DNA of 37,177 nt from Nitrospira sp. (GTDB taxonomy: Bacteria > Nitrospirota > Nitrospiria > Nitrospirales > Nitrospiraceae), in contig JAEURV010000102.1 of the NCBI GenBank assembly GCA_016788465.1, forward strand, positions 1 through 37,177, in the 5' to 3' direction. The notes beneath the pieces are model-generated. The model did no database searches, was not told the DNA's origin, and saw only the letters and a list, made by a program, of their open reading frames with translations. The position numbers and the translations under genes were made by a program. Below, piece by piece: positions 8,043 through 16,184 of this stretch (its first letter is position 1; each line of letters opens with the position of its first letter).

Positions 8043-9398
8043 TTGCGTCTCCTACTCTGCACACTGATGGGAGTCGTCACCGTAGTAACGTGGTCGGCGG
8101 CTCATGCTCAGGCTCTTCGCTTTCAACCACAGGGGGCTGGAGCTGCCGGTCAAGGAAATGCCTTCGCAGCGCAAGCTGATGATGCCTCAGCCATCTACCA
8201 TAATCCTGCAGGTCTGACGCAGGTTCAAGGTATTCAGATGGTCTTTGGTATTGCCTTGGTGGGCGGTTCTATCAAGGCTAAGAGCGCTACGGGACTGGAT
8301 ACACGAGGAGACTACGGGGGAAGTGTCAGCTTCCCTCCTCCGGGACATACATACCTTAGTGCGAATCTTGGCGCGATTGGAAATCCGAGATTCTCAGCTT
8401 TCACAATCGGGCTGGGGCTGACCTCGCCCTTCGGCTTGAGGGTCAGGTTCCCCGTCGACAGTCCCTTTAAGACAGCCGTGACATCGGCGGAGTTGCCACT
8501 CATCGCGATCAAGCCGACGATTGCCTATAAGATAAGCGATGCTCTTTCTGTTGGTGTGAGCGCTGATATTTATACGTTTGCGAGCTTTCTGGGTGAAGGG
8601 CATGTCGAACAAAAGCAAATCAGTGCAGGGAGTCCAGGCATTCCAGCCGGAGCAGAAGTTGAGTTGAACGGGTCTGGTACAGGAGCGGGAGTGACGGCCA
8701 GTCTCCTCTATACCCCTTTTAGAAATGAGGCAGGGAAGCCTATCGTTTCTGTCGGACTGGTCTATCGCAGTCAGTCCGTGCTTCCGTTGAATGGTGCATT
8801 GCTTGTCAGCGGAGTGAAGCTTGCTGATGCGTCAACGGATTTGGTGCTGCCACAGATGGCTAAGGGGGCCATTGCCTTTTGGCCGGTACGTACGAATGAG
8901 CGTGAGTGGAAGGTAGAGCTGGACGTGGAGTATGTCGGGTGGAGCTCTAATAGAAATCTCGATGTCCGAATATCGAATGGTGGAACAATTCCCCAGCTCC
9001 AACAGTGGAAGAATGTGCCGGTGGTTGCACTCGGTACCGAATATCGATGGTTGAATCCACGGTGGCTGTCAGATTGGGAGGTGGCCGTTCGATCAGGGTA
9101 TACCTATACGGGAGATCCTGTCCCTGATCGGACCTTTAATCCCGGTATCATCTCATTGCCCGCCCATACACTATCGCTTGGCTTAGGTTTTCACTGTACG
9201 GGCGCTGGTCGATTGCTTGGGATAATCCCTTGCAGCGGGGATTCAGCCTTCTGGCCGAAAGGGATTGGGTTTGATCTTGCGTATCAGGAATGGTTTTATG
9301 AGGCCCGTACGGTTGTCGGGAACCTAAATCCAACAGTAGACGGGACCTATCACGCCTTTGTGCATTTGGGAACGTTTAGTTTTCGGTATCTGTATTAG
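8043..9398 (+). CDS. fadL: FadL/OMPP1/TodX-family outer-membrane transporter
   Basis: FadL-type beta barrels carry long-chain fatty acids and other hydrophobic molecules across the outer membrane. The 451-residue protein has a signal peptide (about 1-22, ending AHA) and the family's N-terminal signature GQGNAFAAQADDASAIYHNP followed by AGL (37-58). The rest alternates polar and aromatic strands and ends with F-R-Y-L-Y, as is usual for outer-membrane barrels. The start is TTG at 8043: an in-frame stop lies at about 8022, GGAG precedes the TTG, and the next ATG (residue 9) would leave a poor signal peptide. It is divergent from luxR, with about 264 bases between the two starts, and ends 19 bases from the convergent uvrC. 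The substrate is unknown; proximity to luxI and luxR makes a hydrophobic AHL a reasonable guess. Confidence 0.88.
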   Translation: MRLLLCTLMGVVTVVTWSAAHAQALRFQPQGAGAAGQGNAFAAQADDASAIYHNPAGLTQVQGIQMVFGIALVGGSIKAKSATGLDTRGDYGGSVSFPPPGHTYLSANLGAIGNPRFSAFTIGLGLTSPFGLRVRFPVDSPFKTAVTSAELPLIAIKPTIAYKISDALSVGVSADIYTFASFLGEGHVEQKQISAGSPGIPAGAEVELNGSGTGAGVTASLLYTPFRNEAGKPIVSVGLVYRSQSVLPLNGALLVSGVKLADASTDLVLPQMAKGAIAFWPVRTNEREWKVELDVEYVGWSSNRNLDVRISNGGTIPQLQQWKNVPVVALGTEYRWLNPRWLSDWEVAVRSGYTYTGDPVPDRTFNPGIISLPAHTLSLGLGFHCTGAGRLLGIIPCSGDSAFWPKGIGFDLAYQEWFYEARTVVGNLNPTVDGTYHAFVHLGTFSFRYLY

Positions 9399-9417
9399 GC
9401 CGATGGGGCGGAAAGAG

Positions 9418-11229
9418 CTACGCTTGTGGAAGTCTCTTGCGAAGGTTTGCGACAGCCTGGGGATTGAGTCCCGCGTCGCGTAGCGCTTCATCACTGGCTG
9501 CGGCCACCGCGTCGAGGCTGCCGAATTGCTCCAAAAGGTGCTTGCGTCGTATTTCACCGATGCCGATGACTTGATCGAGTGTGGAGCTGACCAGCGCTTT
9601 GCCGCGCAACTTCCGGTGGAAGGTGATCGCAAAGCGATGGGCCTCATCGCGAATGCGCTGGAGCAGGTGTGTGGAGGGCGATTGCGGTTTCAGCACGATG
9701 GGGTTTTTCCTTCCCGCCAGGAAGACACGCTCCTCCTTGTCCCCACGAGCCTTGGCCAATCCGAGTATCGGCAAACGTTGTTGTCCAACGGCTTTGAGCC
9801 CATCCAGGGCGGCTGCCAATTGACCTAACCCCCCGTCGATCAGAATCAGATCCGGTTGAGGCAGGTTGTCTTCTTGTCCATAACGACGGGTGACCACTTC
9901 CTTCATACTGGCGAAGTCGTTGGCGCCCACGACGGTTTGAATCTTGAAGCGCCGATAGTCGGCTTTCTTCATCTGCCCGTCTTCCCAGACGACCATCGAC
10001 GCAACAGATTGGTTGCCCATCGTATTCGAAATATCGAATCCTTCAATCCGATGAGGAACTGTGTCCAGTCGCAACAGTCGTTTCAGCTCCTCGCCGGCTT
10101 GTCGGTCCCGCTCTTCGTCACGTAAGTGATTAGCCACCGCCGCCGCCGCATTCTCTTCAGCCAAGAGAACGAGTTGATGTTTGGTGCCTCGCTCGGGCGA
10201 ACAGACACGAACGGATTCGCCTCGCTTCTCGGAGAGCCATTGTTGAATCAGTGCGGTATCTTCGAGGTCTGTCGGAACAAGGAGTTCTCTCGGGGGTTGC
10301 CCATCCTTGTTGTAGAATTGCTCGATGGCAGAGCGAACAAGCTCCTCGTCTGAGGCGTCAGCCGACTGCGGCCAGAAAAAATCCTTCCGTCCAATCAATA
10401 AGCCGCCGCGGACGAACAGAATTTGGAGATCGACGGCTGCGCCTTGCCTGGATAAACCGATCACATCTTGATCGACGGCCGAGGTTTGAGTGATCCGTTG
10501 CCGTTCCAGCATCCGTTCGATCTTGAAAAGGCGATCGCGGAGTCGTGCGGCTTCTTCGAATTCCTCCCGTTCCGCTGCAGCTTCCATGCGTGCACGCAGA
10601 TCGTCCAGCAACTCGCGATCGCGACCTTCCAAAAACTGGCGGACCTGTCTGACGATCTGGTGATACTCGTCTTTGGACTGATTCCCGGTACAGGGAGCCA
10701 TGCATCGTTTGATTTCAAACTCGATGCAGGCACGGTCGGCCGTCCCGTTGATATCGATGGTACAGGTCGCAAGTGGGAAGACATGTTTGATGACTTTCAA
10801 GGTTTCTCGCAGGGCGTTCGCCGGGGTGTAGGGGCCATAGTAAAGAGCCCCGTCCTTTTGTACACGTCGGACGATCGACAGGCGTGGAAAATCGTCCTTG
10901 ATCGGCAATCGCACATAGGGATACTGTTTGTCGTCCCGCAATACCACGTTGAAGCGGGGTTTGTGGCGTTTGACCAGATTACTCTCGAGAATCAGGGCTT
11001 CAAGTTCCGAGCGGGTCACCATCGTTTCAAGATCAGCGACTTGATTGACGAGAAGGCTGGTCTTAGGACTGTGGTCGGCATTCTTCTGAAAATACGATCG
11101 AACACGGTCGGCGAGTACCGCAGCTTTCCCGATGTAAATGATCTCTCGCTGCTCGTTTTTGAACAGGTATACGCCAGGTTGATTGGGCAGGTGCGCGAGT
11201 TTGGATTGCAAATCGGAAGAGGCAGCCAT
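9418..11229 (-). CDS. uvrC: UvrABC system protein C, excision nuclease subunit
   Basis: UvrC makes both incisions in nucleotide excision repair. The 603-residue protein has an N-terminal GIY-YIG nuclease domain (PGVYLFKNEQREIIYIGKA near 18-38), a UVR motif near 205-240, the RNase H-like nuclease half (FDISNTMGNQSVASM, LILIDGGLGQ, RDEAHRFAITFHRK) and a C-terminal helix-hairpin-helix region (550-603). Its length is normal. I chose the ATG at 11229 rather than the TTG two codons upstream. It lies 126 bases downstream of the dapF-like gene on the same strand and converges with fadL, with only 19 bases between the stops. This is a housekeeping gene with no oddities. Confidence 0.97.
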   Translation of the reverse strand: MAASSDLQSKLAHLPNQPGVYLFKNEQREIIYIGKAAVLADRVRSYFQKNADHSPKTSLLVNQVADLETMVTRSELEALILESNLVKRHKPRFNVVLRDDKQYPYVRLPIKDDFPRLSIVRRVQKDGALYYGPYTPANALRETLKVIKHVFPLATCTIDINGTADRACIEFEIKRCMAPCTGNQSKDEYHQIVRQVRQFLEGRDRELLDDLRARMEAAAEREEFEEAARLRDRLFKIERMLERQRITQTSAVDQDVIGLSRQGAAVDLQILFVRGGLLIGRKDFFWPQSADASDEELVRSAIEQFYNKDGQPPRELLVPTDLEDTALIQQWLSEKRGESVRVCSPERGTKHQLVLLAEENAAAAVANHLRDEERDRQAGEELKRLLRLDTVPHRIEGFDISNTMGNQSVASMVVWEDGQMKKADYRRFKIQTVVGANDFASMKEVVTRRYGQEDNLPQPDLILIDGGLGQLAAALDGLKAVGQQRLPILGLAKARGDKEERVFLAGRKNPIVLKPQSPSTHLLQRIRDEAHRFAITFHRKLRGKALVSSTLDQVIGIGEIRRKHLLEQFGSLDAVAAASDEALRDAGLNPQAVANLRKRLPQA

Positions 11230-11355
11230 CAACAATAGCCTTTGGATTAGACAAACAATACGGTGATACTCAACATCGTATGGTGTGAAGGGGGCCCGAA
11301 CAATCCCGAGACTGCCCGTCCATCCGTCGGCTGACAGCTGTTTGCCGAGCGCCCG

Positions 11356-12225
11356 CTACTTTAGCGAGCGGACAAACGACGGGCTCAAGGTGCCGCGCGC
11401 GACTTCAGCAACGGGGCCCTTCATCGTCAGGCTGAAGTCTGAAGCGACGTCGATATTCAGCGTACCTCCCGGCATCTTTACCGTCACAGGACTTTTCACG
11501 AGACCGAGGCGTACCGCGGCGCTGGCTGCCGCACAGGATGATGAACCGGAGGCTTGGGTTTCTCCGGCTCCTCGCTCCCAAATCAGAATGAAGATTTCTT
11601 TGGGCCCGGTGGGAACCGCGAGCTGCACATTGGTTCGTTTGGGAAACAGCTTGTGGTTTTCCAAGGCCGGCCCAAGTGTCAGAAGTTCTTCACGTGTCCA
11701 AGATTGTCCGGTTGGTTTGAAGATGACACAATGGGGATTCCCGACGCTGACGCCGGTGAACGTCAGGTTTCGCTCTGCTGCCGAAATCGGCTGCTGAATC
11801 AGTTCCGGCGCATCGAGCGTGCAGGGAAGGGTCCCCGGGGTGAAGGTGGCTTGGCCCATTTCGACCGTTGCGGCACTGGCGTCGCCATGGCGATCCACAT
11901 GCAGGGTAATCGTGACTACTCCGCCCTTTGTGTCGACCGTGAAGTGTTTCTTCTTCGTTTTTCCGGTTGCATGGAGGTAGCGGGCAAAAATGCGCAGCCC
12001 ATTCCCTGACTTTTCGGCTTCACTTCCGTCCGGGTTGAAAATGCGCAACCCGAAGTCAGCTCTCTTTGAGGGGACTAAAGCCAGAATCCCGTCACTCCCC
12101 AGCCCCCAGTTGCGGTCGCAAAGTGCTTTGATAGTCTTTGGCGTCAGTTTGAACGTCAGCTCCTTGGGATCCATCACGACATAATCGTTGCCCAACCCGT
12201 GTCCGCGGAAAAACCCGTTCTTCAT
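11356..12225 (-). CDS. dapF: DapF-fold protein lacking both catalytic cysteines (annotated class: diaminopimelate epimerase)
   Basis: Diaminopimelate epimerase interconverts LL- and meso-DAP for lysine and peptidoglycan synthesis using two cysteines as acid and base. This 289-residue protein is DapF-like throughout: GLGNDYVVMD (11-20), NPDGSEAEKSGNG (64-76), VGNPHCVIF (161-169), RTNVQ (198-202) and ERGAGETQASGSSSCAA (218-234). Substrate-contact residues N13, N64, N163, N199, E218 and R219 are kept. However, the catalytic positions are serine: S73 (TCA) where family members have Cys73, and S226 (TCC) in place of the second Cys. GGAGG sits 6 bases before the ATG. In the related proline racemase superfamily, Ser or Thr at these positions goes with dehydratase activity, so the reaction here may differ. 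The family is certain; epimerase activity is doubtful. Confidence 0.85.
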   Translation of the reverse strand: MKNGFFRGHGLGNDYVVMDPKELTFKLTPKTIKALCDRNWGLGSDGILALVPSKRADFGLRIFNPDGSEAEKSGNGLRIFARYLHATGKTKKKHFTVDTKGGVVTITLHVDRHGDASAATVEMGQATFTPGTLPCTLDAPELIQQPISAAERNLTFTGVSVGNPHCVIFKPTGQSWTREELLTLGPALENHKLFPKRTNVQLAVPTGPKEIFILIWERGAGETQASGSSSCAAASAAVRLGLVKSPVTVKMPGGTLNIDVASDFSLTMKGPVAEVARGTLSPSFVRSLK

Positions 12226-12370
12226 TCTTATCCTCCGTTACTCGTTGTTCGTCAAATCCGAAGCGTATCGGTCATGGTTTTGCGCGATAGGTTTCTGCTG
12301 CATAGCTATGAAACATAGTAGGTTAAACTTGGAACCCGAAACTGAAAAGGTGAGCGACGCGTCACGTGTG

Positions 12371-12769
12371 TCAAACAATCTTCACGTCTGCCGGTCGTTC
12401 GATCAACTCAATCTCGTAACCGTCCGGGGCGTCGATGAAGATGAATCGACTGCCGGAAGACGTTCTCGTGGGGCCGTCGGTGATTTTCACCCCCTGGGCA
12501 GTGAGCACTGCCATCGTTGCGTCGAGGTTCTCAACCTGAAAGGCGAGATGAACAAGATCCTCCTGGACTTTCACCGGTCCGCTTGGGGGAAAGCTGGTCA
12601 GTTCGATCAATTCGTCGCTGTTGGGCACCTTCAAGAAGGCCAGCTGAGATCCACGTGGGGAAACTTTCCGCTCGATTACTTCAAGTCCCAACACAGTTGT
12701 GTAGAATCGTATGGTTTCGTCCAAATCACTGACGCGCATGCGGGTATGGAGGAGCTTCTTAACCTTCAT
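12371..12769 (-). CDS. Glyoxalase I/VOC-superfamily metalloenzyme
   Basis: A 132-residue vicinal-oxygen-chelate protein with two beta-alpha-beta-beta-beta modules (about 5-60 and 71-125). The metal ligands of glyoxalase I are all at the expected places: H8 in LLHTRMRV, E56 in IELTSF, H74 in VHLAFQV and E121 in YEIELIE. This supports an active Ni- or Zn-dependent lactoylglutathione-lyase-type enzyme that detoxifies methylglyoxal, but whether the thiol cofactor is glutathione is not known. It stands alone between the GNAT gene (87 bases upstream) and the dapF-like gene (145 bases downstream), on the same strand. Another VOC activity, such as methylmalonyl-CoA epimerase, is less likely given the length and motifs. 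Confidence 0.82.
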   Translation of the reverse strand: MKVKKLLHTRMRVSDLDETIRFYTTVLGLEVIERKVSPRGSQLAFLKVPNSDELIELTSFPPSGPVKVQEDLVHLAFQVENLDATMAVLTAQGVKITDGPTRTSSGSRFIFIDAPDGYEIELIERPADVKIV

Positions 12770-12856
12770 GAGAAGAGCTTATAGCAGACAGCGTAGTGCT
12801 AATGGCAAGAGCTAAATCAAACAGGCGATCAGCGTTATGCCATTTGCCATAATCCA

Positions 12857-13330
12857 TCAGCTCCTTCTGGCCGGTCCCGCAGTCTTTCTTAGGAGTATTT
12901 CAGCGCTGCCAGGAATCAGGAAATTCGGCATGGGGCCGATTTCTTGATAGCCTTGTTTCTTGTAGAAAGCCCTGGCTGGTGCATTGAAATCCGACACACA
13001 GGCAAAGAGGTTTTGGGTTCTCTGAAACACAAGCTCTTCGATATGCTCCAATAGGTGACCTCCGACTCTCTTCTGTCGGGCCCATCGGGCCACCCCCAAG
13101 AGCTCAAGATAGTCGCCTAGGAGAAACTTCTGTTTGAGGATCGCAACGCCCGCCACTTGTCCTTCGAGTTCCGCGATATAGCAGTCTCGCCCAAGAGGTA
13201 GCGGGCAGAAGATGCGATTCCAATCATCCGCCCCATAGCCAAGAGTATTCCAGGGCTCAGAATCACTCAATAATTGAACGACCGCCAACCGATCATCCGG
13301 CACCATGGTTCTGATGGCCAAGGTTGTCAT
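12857..13330 (-). CDS. GNAT-family N-acetyltransferase
   Basis: A 157-residue single-domain GNAT protein. It has an N-terminal beta strand and helix (MTTLAIRTMVPDDRLAVVQL), a core strand YIAELEGQVAGVAILKQK, the acetyl-CoA pyrophosphate loop around QKRVGGHLLEHIE (about 86-98), and the late motif FNAPARAFYKKQGYQEIG (114-131) typical of RimI-like enzymes. The substrate is not predictable. Its ATG overlaps the stop of the upstream polysaccharide deacetylase gene by 4 bases (ATGA), so the two are translationally coupled. A shared role in modifying an amino sugar is possible but speculative. Confidence 0.85.
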   Translation of the reverse strand: MTTLAIRTMVPDDRLAVVQLLSDSEPWNTLGYGADDWNRIFCPLPLGRDCYIAELEGQVAGVAILKQKFLLGDYLELLGVARWARQKRVGGHLLEHIEELVFQRTQNLFACVSDFNAPARAFYKKQGYQEIGPMPNFLIPGSAEILLRKTAGPARRS

Positions 13331-14043
13331 GGCGTGGAGGATTGACAGTCCAAGAGTTCGCTCACGGTCATCGGACGAAGTTGTTTAGCCGGGAGAATCT
13401 CACGCGTGAGGTGCTCGATCACCACTCGGGTCTGTTTGCCCTTCCCATTGGCATGAAGCACGATGATACTGCCGGGTTTTGCGCGCTTGGCAACTCTCAG
13501 CAGAATTCTCCCTGCGGAAAGGGTAGGGTCCGGATCACCGGATTCAATATTCCATTGGATAAACTGCAGGCCGAGTAGTTTGACCACGGCAACCGTCACA
13601 TCATTGTACTCTCCATACGGCGGGCGAAAGAGTGTCGCATGGTGGCCGTAGTGGTCCTGCAGCAGTTTGACGGGGGTTAGGATTTCCTTTCGTTGTTCGT
13701 CGGCATCGTGCATTGGAAGGTGGGCGTGCACGTCACCATGGGTTCCAACTTCAAAAAAGTCCAGATTCAGAAGCTGTTCCACTTCCGATTGGTGTTTGGC
13801 CATCCACTTGCCGGACATAAAGAACGTGGCTGGAATGCGATGTTTGATCAAATAGTCAATTAAGGGCTTATCATAGCCGGAGCCAGTGCGCACCGGGCAG
13901 AGATCAAAGGTGAGGGCCACACCTGGGCAGGTGGGCGGACCGGCGGTGATGACTTGAGCCAAGCTGTCGGGGGAGGGCACGGCCTCGAGAGTCAAGAGGG
14001 AGAGCCAGCATAACAATGCGCGCCGCGAAACGAGTCGTCTCAT
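13327..14043 (-). CDS. Exported polysaccharide deacetylase (CE4/NodB domain)
   Basis: A 238-residue protein starting at the ATG at 14043, followed by a signal peptide (MRRLVSRRALLCWLSLLTLE, ending near AQ at 29-30). A longer frame begins at 14169 but its first 42 codons lack signal-peptide or domain features. The NodB domain covers about 40-235: motif 1 TFDLCP (45-50), motif 2 THGDVHAH (101-108) with H102 and H106, motif 3 RPPYGEY (140-146), and motif 5 LHANG (196-200). Motif 1 keeps the first aspartate (catalytic base) but has Leu where most CE4 enzymes have a second, metal-binding Asp. It probably acts outside the inner membrane on an N-acetylated glycan. It is coupled to the downstream GNAT gene and divergent from the M50 gene. 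Confidence 0.87.
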   Translation of the reverse strand: MRRLVSRRALLCWLSLLTLEAVPSPDSLAQVITAGPPTCPGVALTFDLCPVRTGSGYDKPLIDYLIKHRIPATFFMSGKWMAKHQSEVEQLLNLDFFEVGTHGDVHAHLPMHDADEQRKEILTPVKLLQDHYGHHATLFRPPYGEYNDVTVAVVKLLGLQFIQWNIESGDPDPTLSAGRILLRVAKRAKPGSIIVLHANGKGKQTRVVIEHLTREILPAKQLRPMTVSELLDCQSSTP

Positions 14044-14112
14044 GAGGGTCAGTATACATGAACACACGGAGAAGATTGACCCCTTCCCCGTTCCGCTGTT
14101 ACGGTGTCCGGT

Positions 14113-15273
14113 ATGCAAATACGTTCGTGGGAAATCGGCCGAGCGTTGGGCATTCCCATTCGCATCCACGCGTCCTGGTTTGTGGTGTTTCTCCTTGCCA
14201 CGTGGACACTTTCCACAGATTATCTGCCGGAGACTCTGCCCGGACTCAGTCCCGGGCGCTATTGGATGATGGGAGCCGTGGCGGCGGTGCTGCTCTTTCT
14301 ATCCGTTCTCCTGCATGAATTGGGGCATTCGTACGTGGCGCTGTATTACCGAATTCCGATTGAGCAGATCACGCTGTTTCTCTTCGGCGGAGTCGCGCAC
14401 ATGCGGCAAGAGGCCCCGTCACCCAAGGCGGAGTTCCTCATCGCGATCGCAGGCCCGATCGTCAGCTTTGTGATCAGTGGAAGTTGCTTGGCGATCGTCG
14501 CTCTGGCGGAGGCGATTCAACAGGAGCAGACGCTGCGTGGGGTGGTCATGCTCGGACTCTTACTGGGAATGGGGAATCTCCAACTTGGGATGTTTAATCT
14601 GATTCCCGGGTTTCCGCTGGACGGAGGGCGAATCTTACGCGCCGGCTTGTGGGCCTGGGGGAAAGATTATTATCGTGCGACGAAACAAGCGGCAGCGGCG
14701 GGTCTCGGGTTTGGTGTGATCTTTGTACTATGGGGGCTGCTGCGGATCCGCCAAGCGGCAATCGGTGAGCTGGATGCGTCGATGGTATGGACGGGAGGAT
14801 GGTTGGCACTGATCGGGATCTTTCTCTACACTGCGGCGTTGGCGAGCCGTCGGCAAGCGATATTACGGCAGTCCATCGCAGCGACTCAGATTCGAGACAT
14901 GATGGTCACCACGGTTGTGTCGATTCCTTCCCAAATGCCGCTTGATGAAGCCGTCAATCGGTATTTCCAAGCGTATGGGTACGGGGGATTTCCTGTCGTG
15001 GAGGATCAGCGTCTGGTCGGACTCGTGAGCGTGCCCGACATTCAGGCTGTGCCGGCGGCCACTTGGTCCTGGCGTCGGGTTGATCAGGTCATGCGTCCAT
15101 ATTCGGAATCGATGGTCATCTCGCCGGATGTTCCAGCGATTCAGGCGATGGGGCGCATGGCTCGAGAGGGACGAGATCAACTCATTGTCGTCCAAAATGG
15201 AGAGATCGTCGGGATGGTGACACAGTCAGCCCTTATACATTTCCTTCAGCTTCATAGCCGCACCTCTCGTTGA
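14113..15273 (+). CDS. Site-2-protease-like M50 metallopeptidase with CBS domain pair
   Basis: An intramembrane zinc protease of the M50/S2P (SpoIVFB-like) group. The ATG at 14113 is preferred over a GTG three codons upstream; neither has a strong ribosome binding site. From the ATG (386 residues), membrane helices include segments near 20-35 and 53-72; the active site HELGH is at 68-72, and the second motif NLIPGFPLDGGR supplies the metal-binding aspartate. More helices follow near 195-250, then two CBS domains (about 258-315 and 325-380) in the cytoplasm, where adenosine nucleotides usually bind to regulate activity. The substrate is unknown, typically a membrane-bound anti-sigma factor or similar. 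It ends 1 base from the stop of the convergent yihY-type gene. Confidence 0.92.
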   Translation: MQIRSWEIGRALGIPIRIHASWFVVFLLATWTLSTDYLPETLPGLSPGRYWMMGAVAAVLLFLSVLLHELGHSYVALYYRIPIEQITLFLFGGVAHMRQEAPSPKAEFLIAIAGPIVSFVISGSCLAIVALAEAIQQEQTLRGVVMLGLLLGMGNLQLGMFNLIPGFPLDGGRILRAGLWAWGKDYYRATKQAAAAGLGFGVIFVLWGLLRIRQAAIGELDASMVWTGGWLALIGIFLYTAALASRRQAILRQSIAATQIRDMMVTTVVSIPSQMPLDEAVNRYFQAYGYGGFPVVEDQRLVGLVSVPDIQAVPAATWSWRRVDQVMRPYSESMVISPDVPAIQAMGRMAREGRDQLIVVQNGEIVGMVTQSALIHFLQLHSRTSR

Positions 15274-15274
15274 A

Positions 15275-16159
15275 TCACCCGATTCTTTGTGTGGCCTCAG
15301 CACTGCTCTCAACGGACGTTTGAGGCGATGGCCAGGCGATCTGCTTGAGATTGTGCGCGATGATGCCACCGAAGAGAAGAAGTCCAGCGGAATAATAGAC
15401 CCAGAGCAACAAGAGCACGACCTCGAGCAACGATCCGTAGAGCCGCGCGTAGACTGTCGCAAAATCGGCATAATTGATAAACAAGAGCTTCGCGGCGACC
15501 CACAGCAGGCCGAACGTGAGGGCCCCGGCCATGGCGTCTCGCCATCGTGGACGACGTCGGGGGACAAGGCGATAGAGCAGGCTGACCGTCAAGAATGCAA
15601 GAGCAAAGGGGAGAGTGTAGGTCAGGTGAAAGTCATGCGCAGCTAAGGCGACAAGATCCAGTCCCCAAAGCCGGGGTGCGTAGGCAGTCAACAGAGTAAT
15701 GGTTTGGGTGGCCACGTAAGAAAGGAACAGCAAGAGGGCAGTCGATCCCAGTAGCGCAATCGAAATCGCTGTGGAAATGAGCGGGTGGCGTTTTTGAGTA
15801 CTTTGAAACACGACATTGAGAGCATAGTCGAGCTCGTAGAACACCAGTCCACCGAACCAGAAGAACGACAAGAGAACAAGCCAACGGACGCTGTCCAATG
15901 AACTGATTCGATGGAGTTCTTGCGCTAATCGTTCCCCCAAAGAAGGAAGAAAACCTTTAAGGAAGCTGAGCATAAACTGCTCGCCGATCACGTTCTGGCT
16001 CACAAGGAAACCGACTCCATACAGGAGGAGAAAGACCAGAGGAAATAATGAGAGGAGGGAGAAAAACGCCAATGCCGCAGCGAGGCTGGGGCACCCGTGG
16101 CGTAAAAACGATGTCACTGCTTCACCCACGAAGCGGAGGATGTTTACAAGATTACGCAT
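15275..16159 (-). CDS. YihY/BrkB-family inner-membrane protein
   Basis: A 294-residue integral membrane protein with about six hydrophobic helices (roughly 24-52, 90-112, 134-160, 178-198, 213-230, 240-270), matching the YihY/virulence-factor BrkB family. Characteristic pieces are the PSLAAALAFFSLLSLFPLVF start of helix 1 and YGSLLEVVLLLLWVYYSAGL near the C-terminus. Older annotations call this family ribonuclease BN, which is a misassignment; the true function is not established. It begins 25 bases after the nuoN stop on the same strand, so it is probably the last gene of the nuo transcript. There is no evidence that it is a complex I subunit. Confidence 0.87.
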   Translation of the reverse strand: MRNLVNILRFVGEAVTSFLRHGCPSLAAALAFFSLLSLFPLVFLLLYGVGFLVSQNVIGEQFMLSFLKGFLPSLGERLAQELHRISSLDSVRWLVLLSFFWFGGLVFYELDYALNVVFQSTQKRHPLISTAISIALLGSTALLLFLSYVATQTITLLTAYAPRLWGLDLVALAAHDFHLTYTLPFALAFLTVSLLYRLVPRRRPRWRDAMAGALTFGLLWVAAKLLFINYADFATVYARLYGSLLEVVLLLLWVYYSAGLLLFGGIIAHNLKQIAWPSPQTSVESSAEATQRIG

Positions 16160-16184
16160 GCAAACCGCCAGGGCACAGGTGGTC

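Noticed and set aside
4043-11229. The NarL-type regulator near uvrC considered as the uvrY-uvrC arrangement of gammaproteobacteria
   Set aside because: Four genes lie between them, the regulator pairs with its own adjacent kinase, and uvrC follows the dapF-like gene instead.
9580-12010. Long plus-strand open frames opposite uvrC and the dapF-like gene
   Set aside because: They lie wholly over strongly supported genes, show no domain or ribosome binding site, and are typical antisense frames of GC-rich coding DNA.
12770-12856. Imperfect TTATGCCA/TGCCATAA repeat considered as a regulatory site or terminator
   Set aside because: The arms carry a mismatch, no T-run follows, and it looks like a decayed short intergenic repeat.
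13327-14169. Longer start at 14169 for the polysaccharide deacetylase
   Set aside because: The added 42 codons precede a clear signal peptide at 14043 and overlap the start region of the divergent M50 gene.
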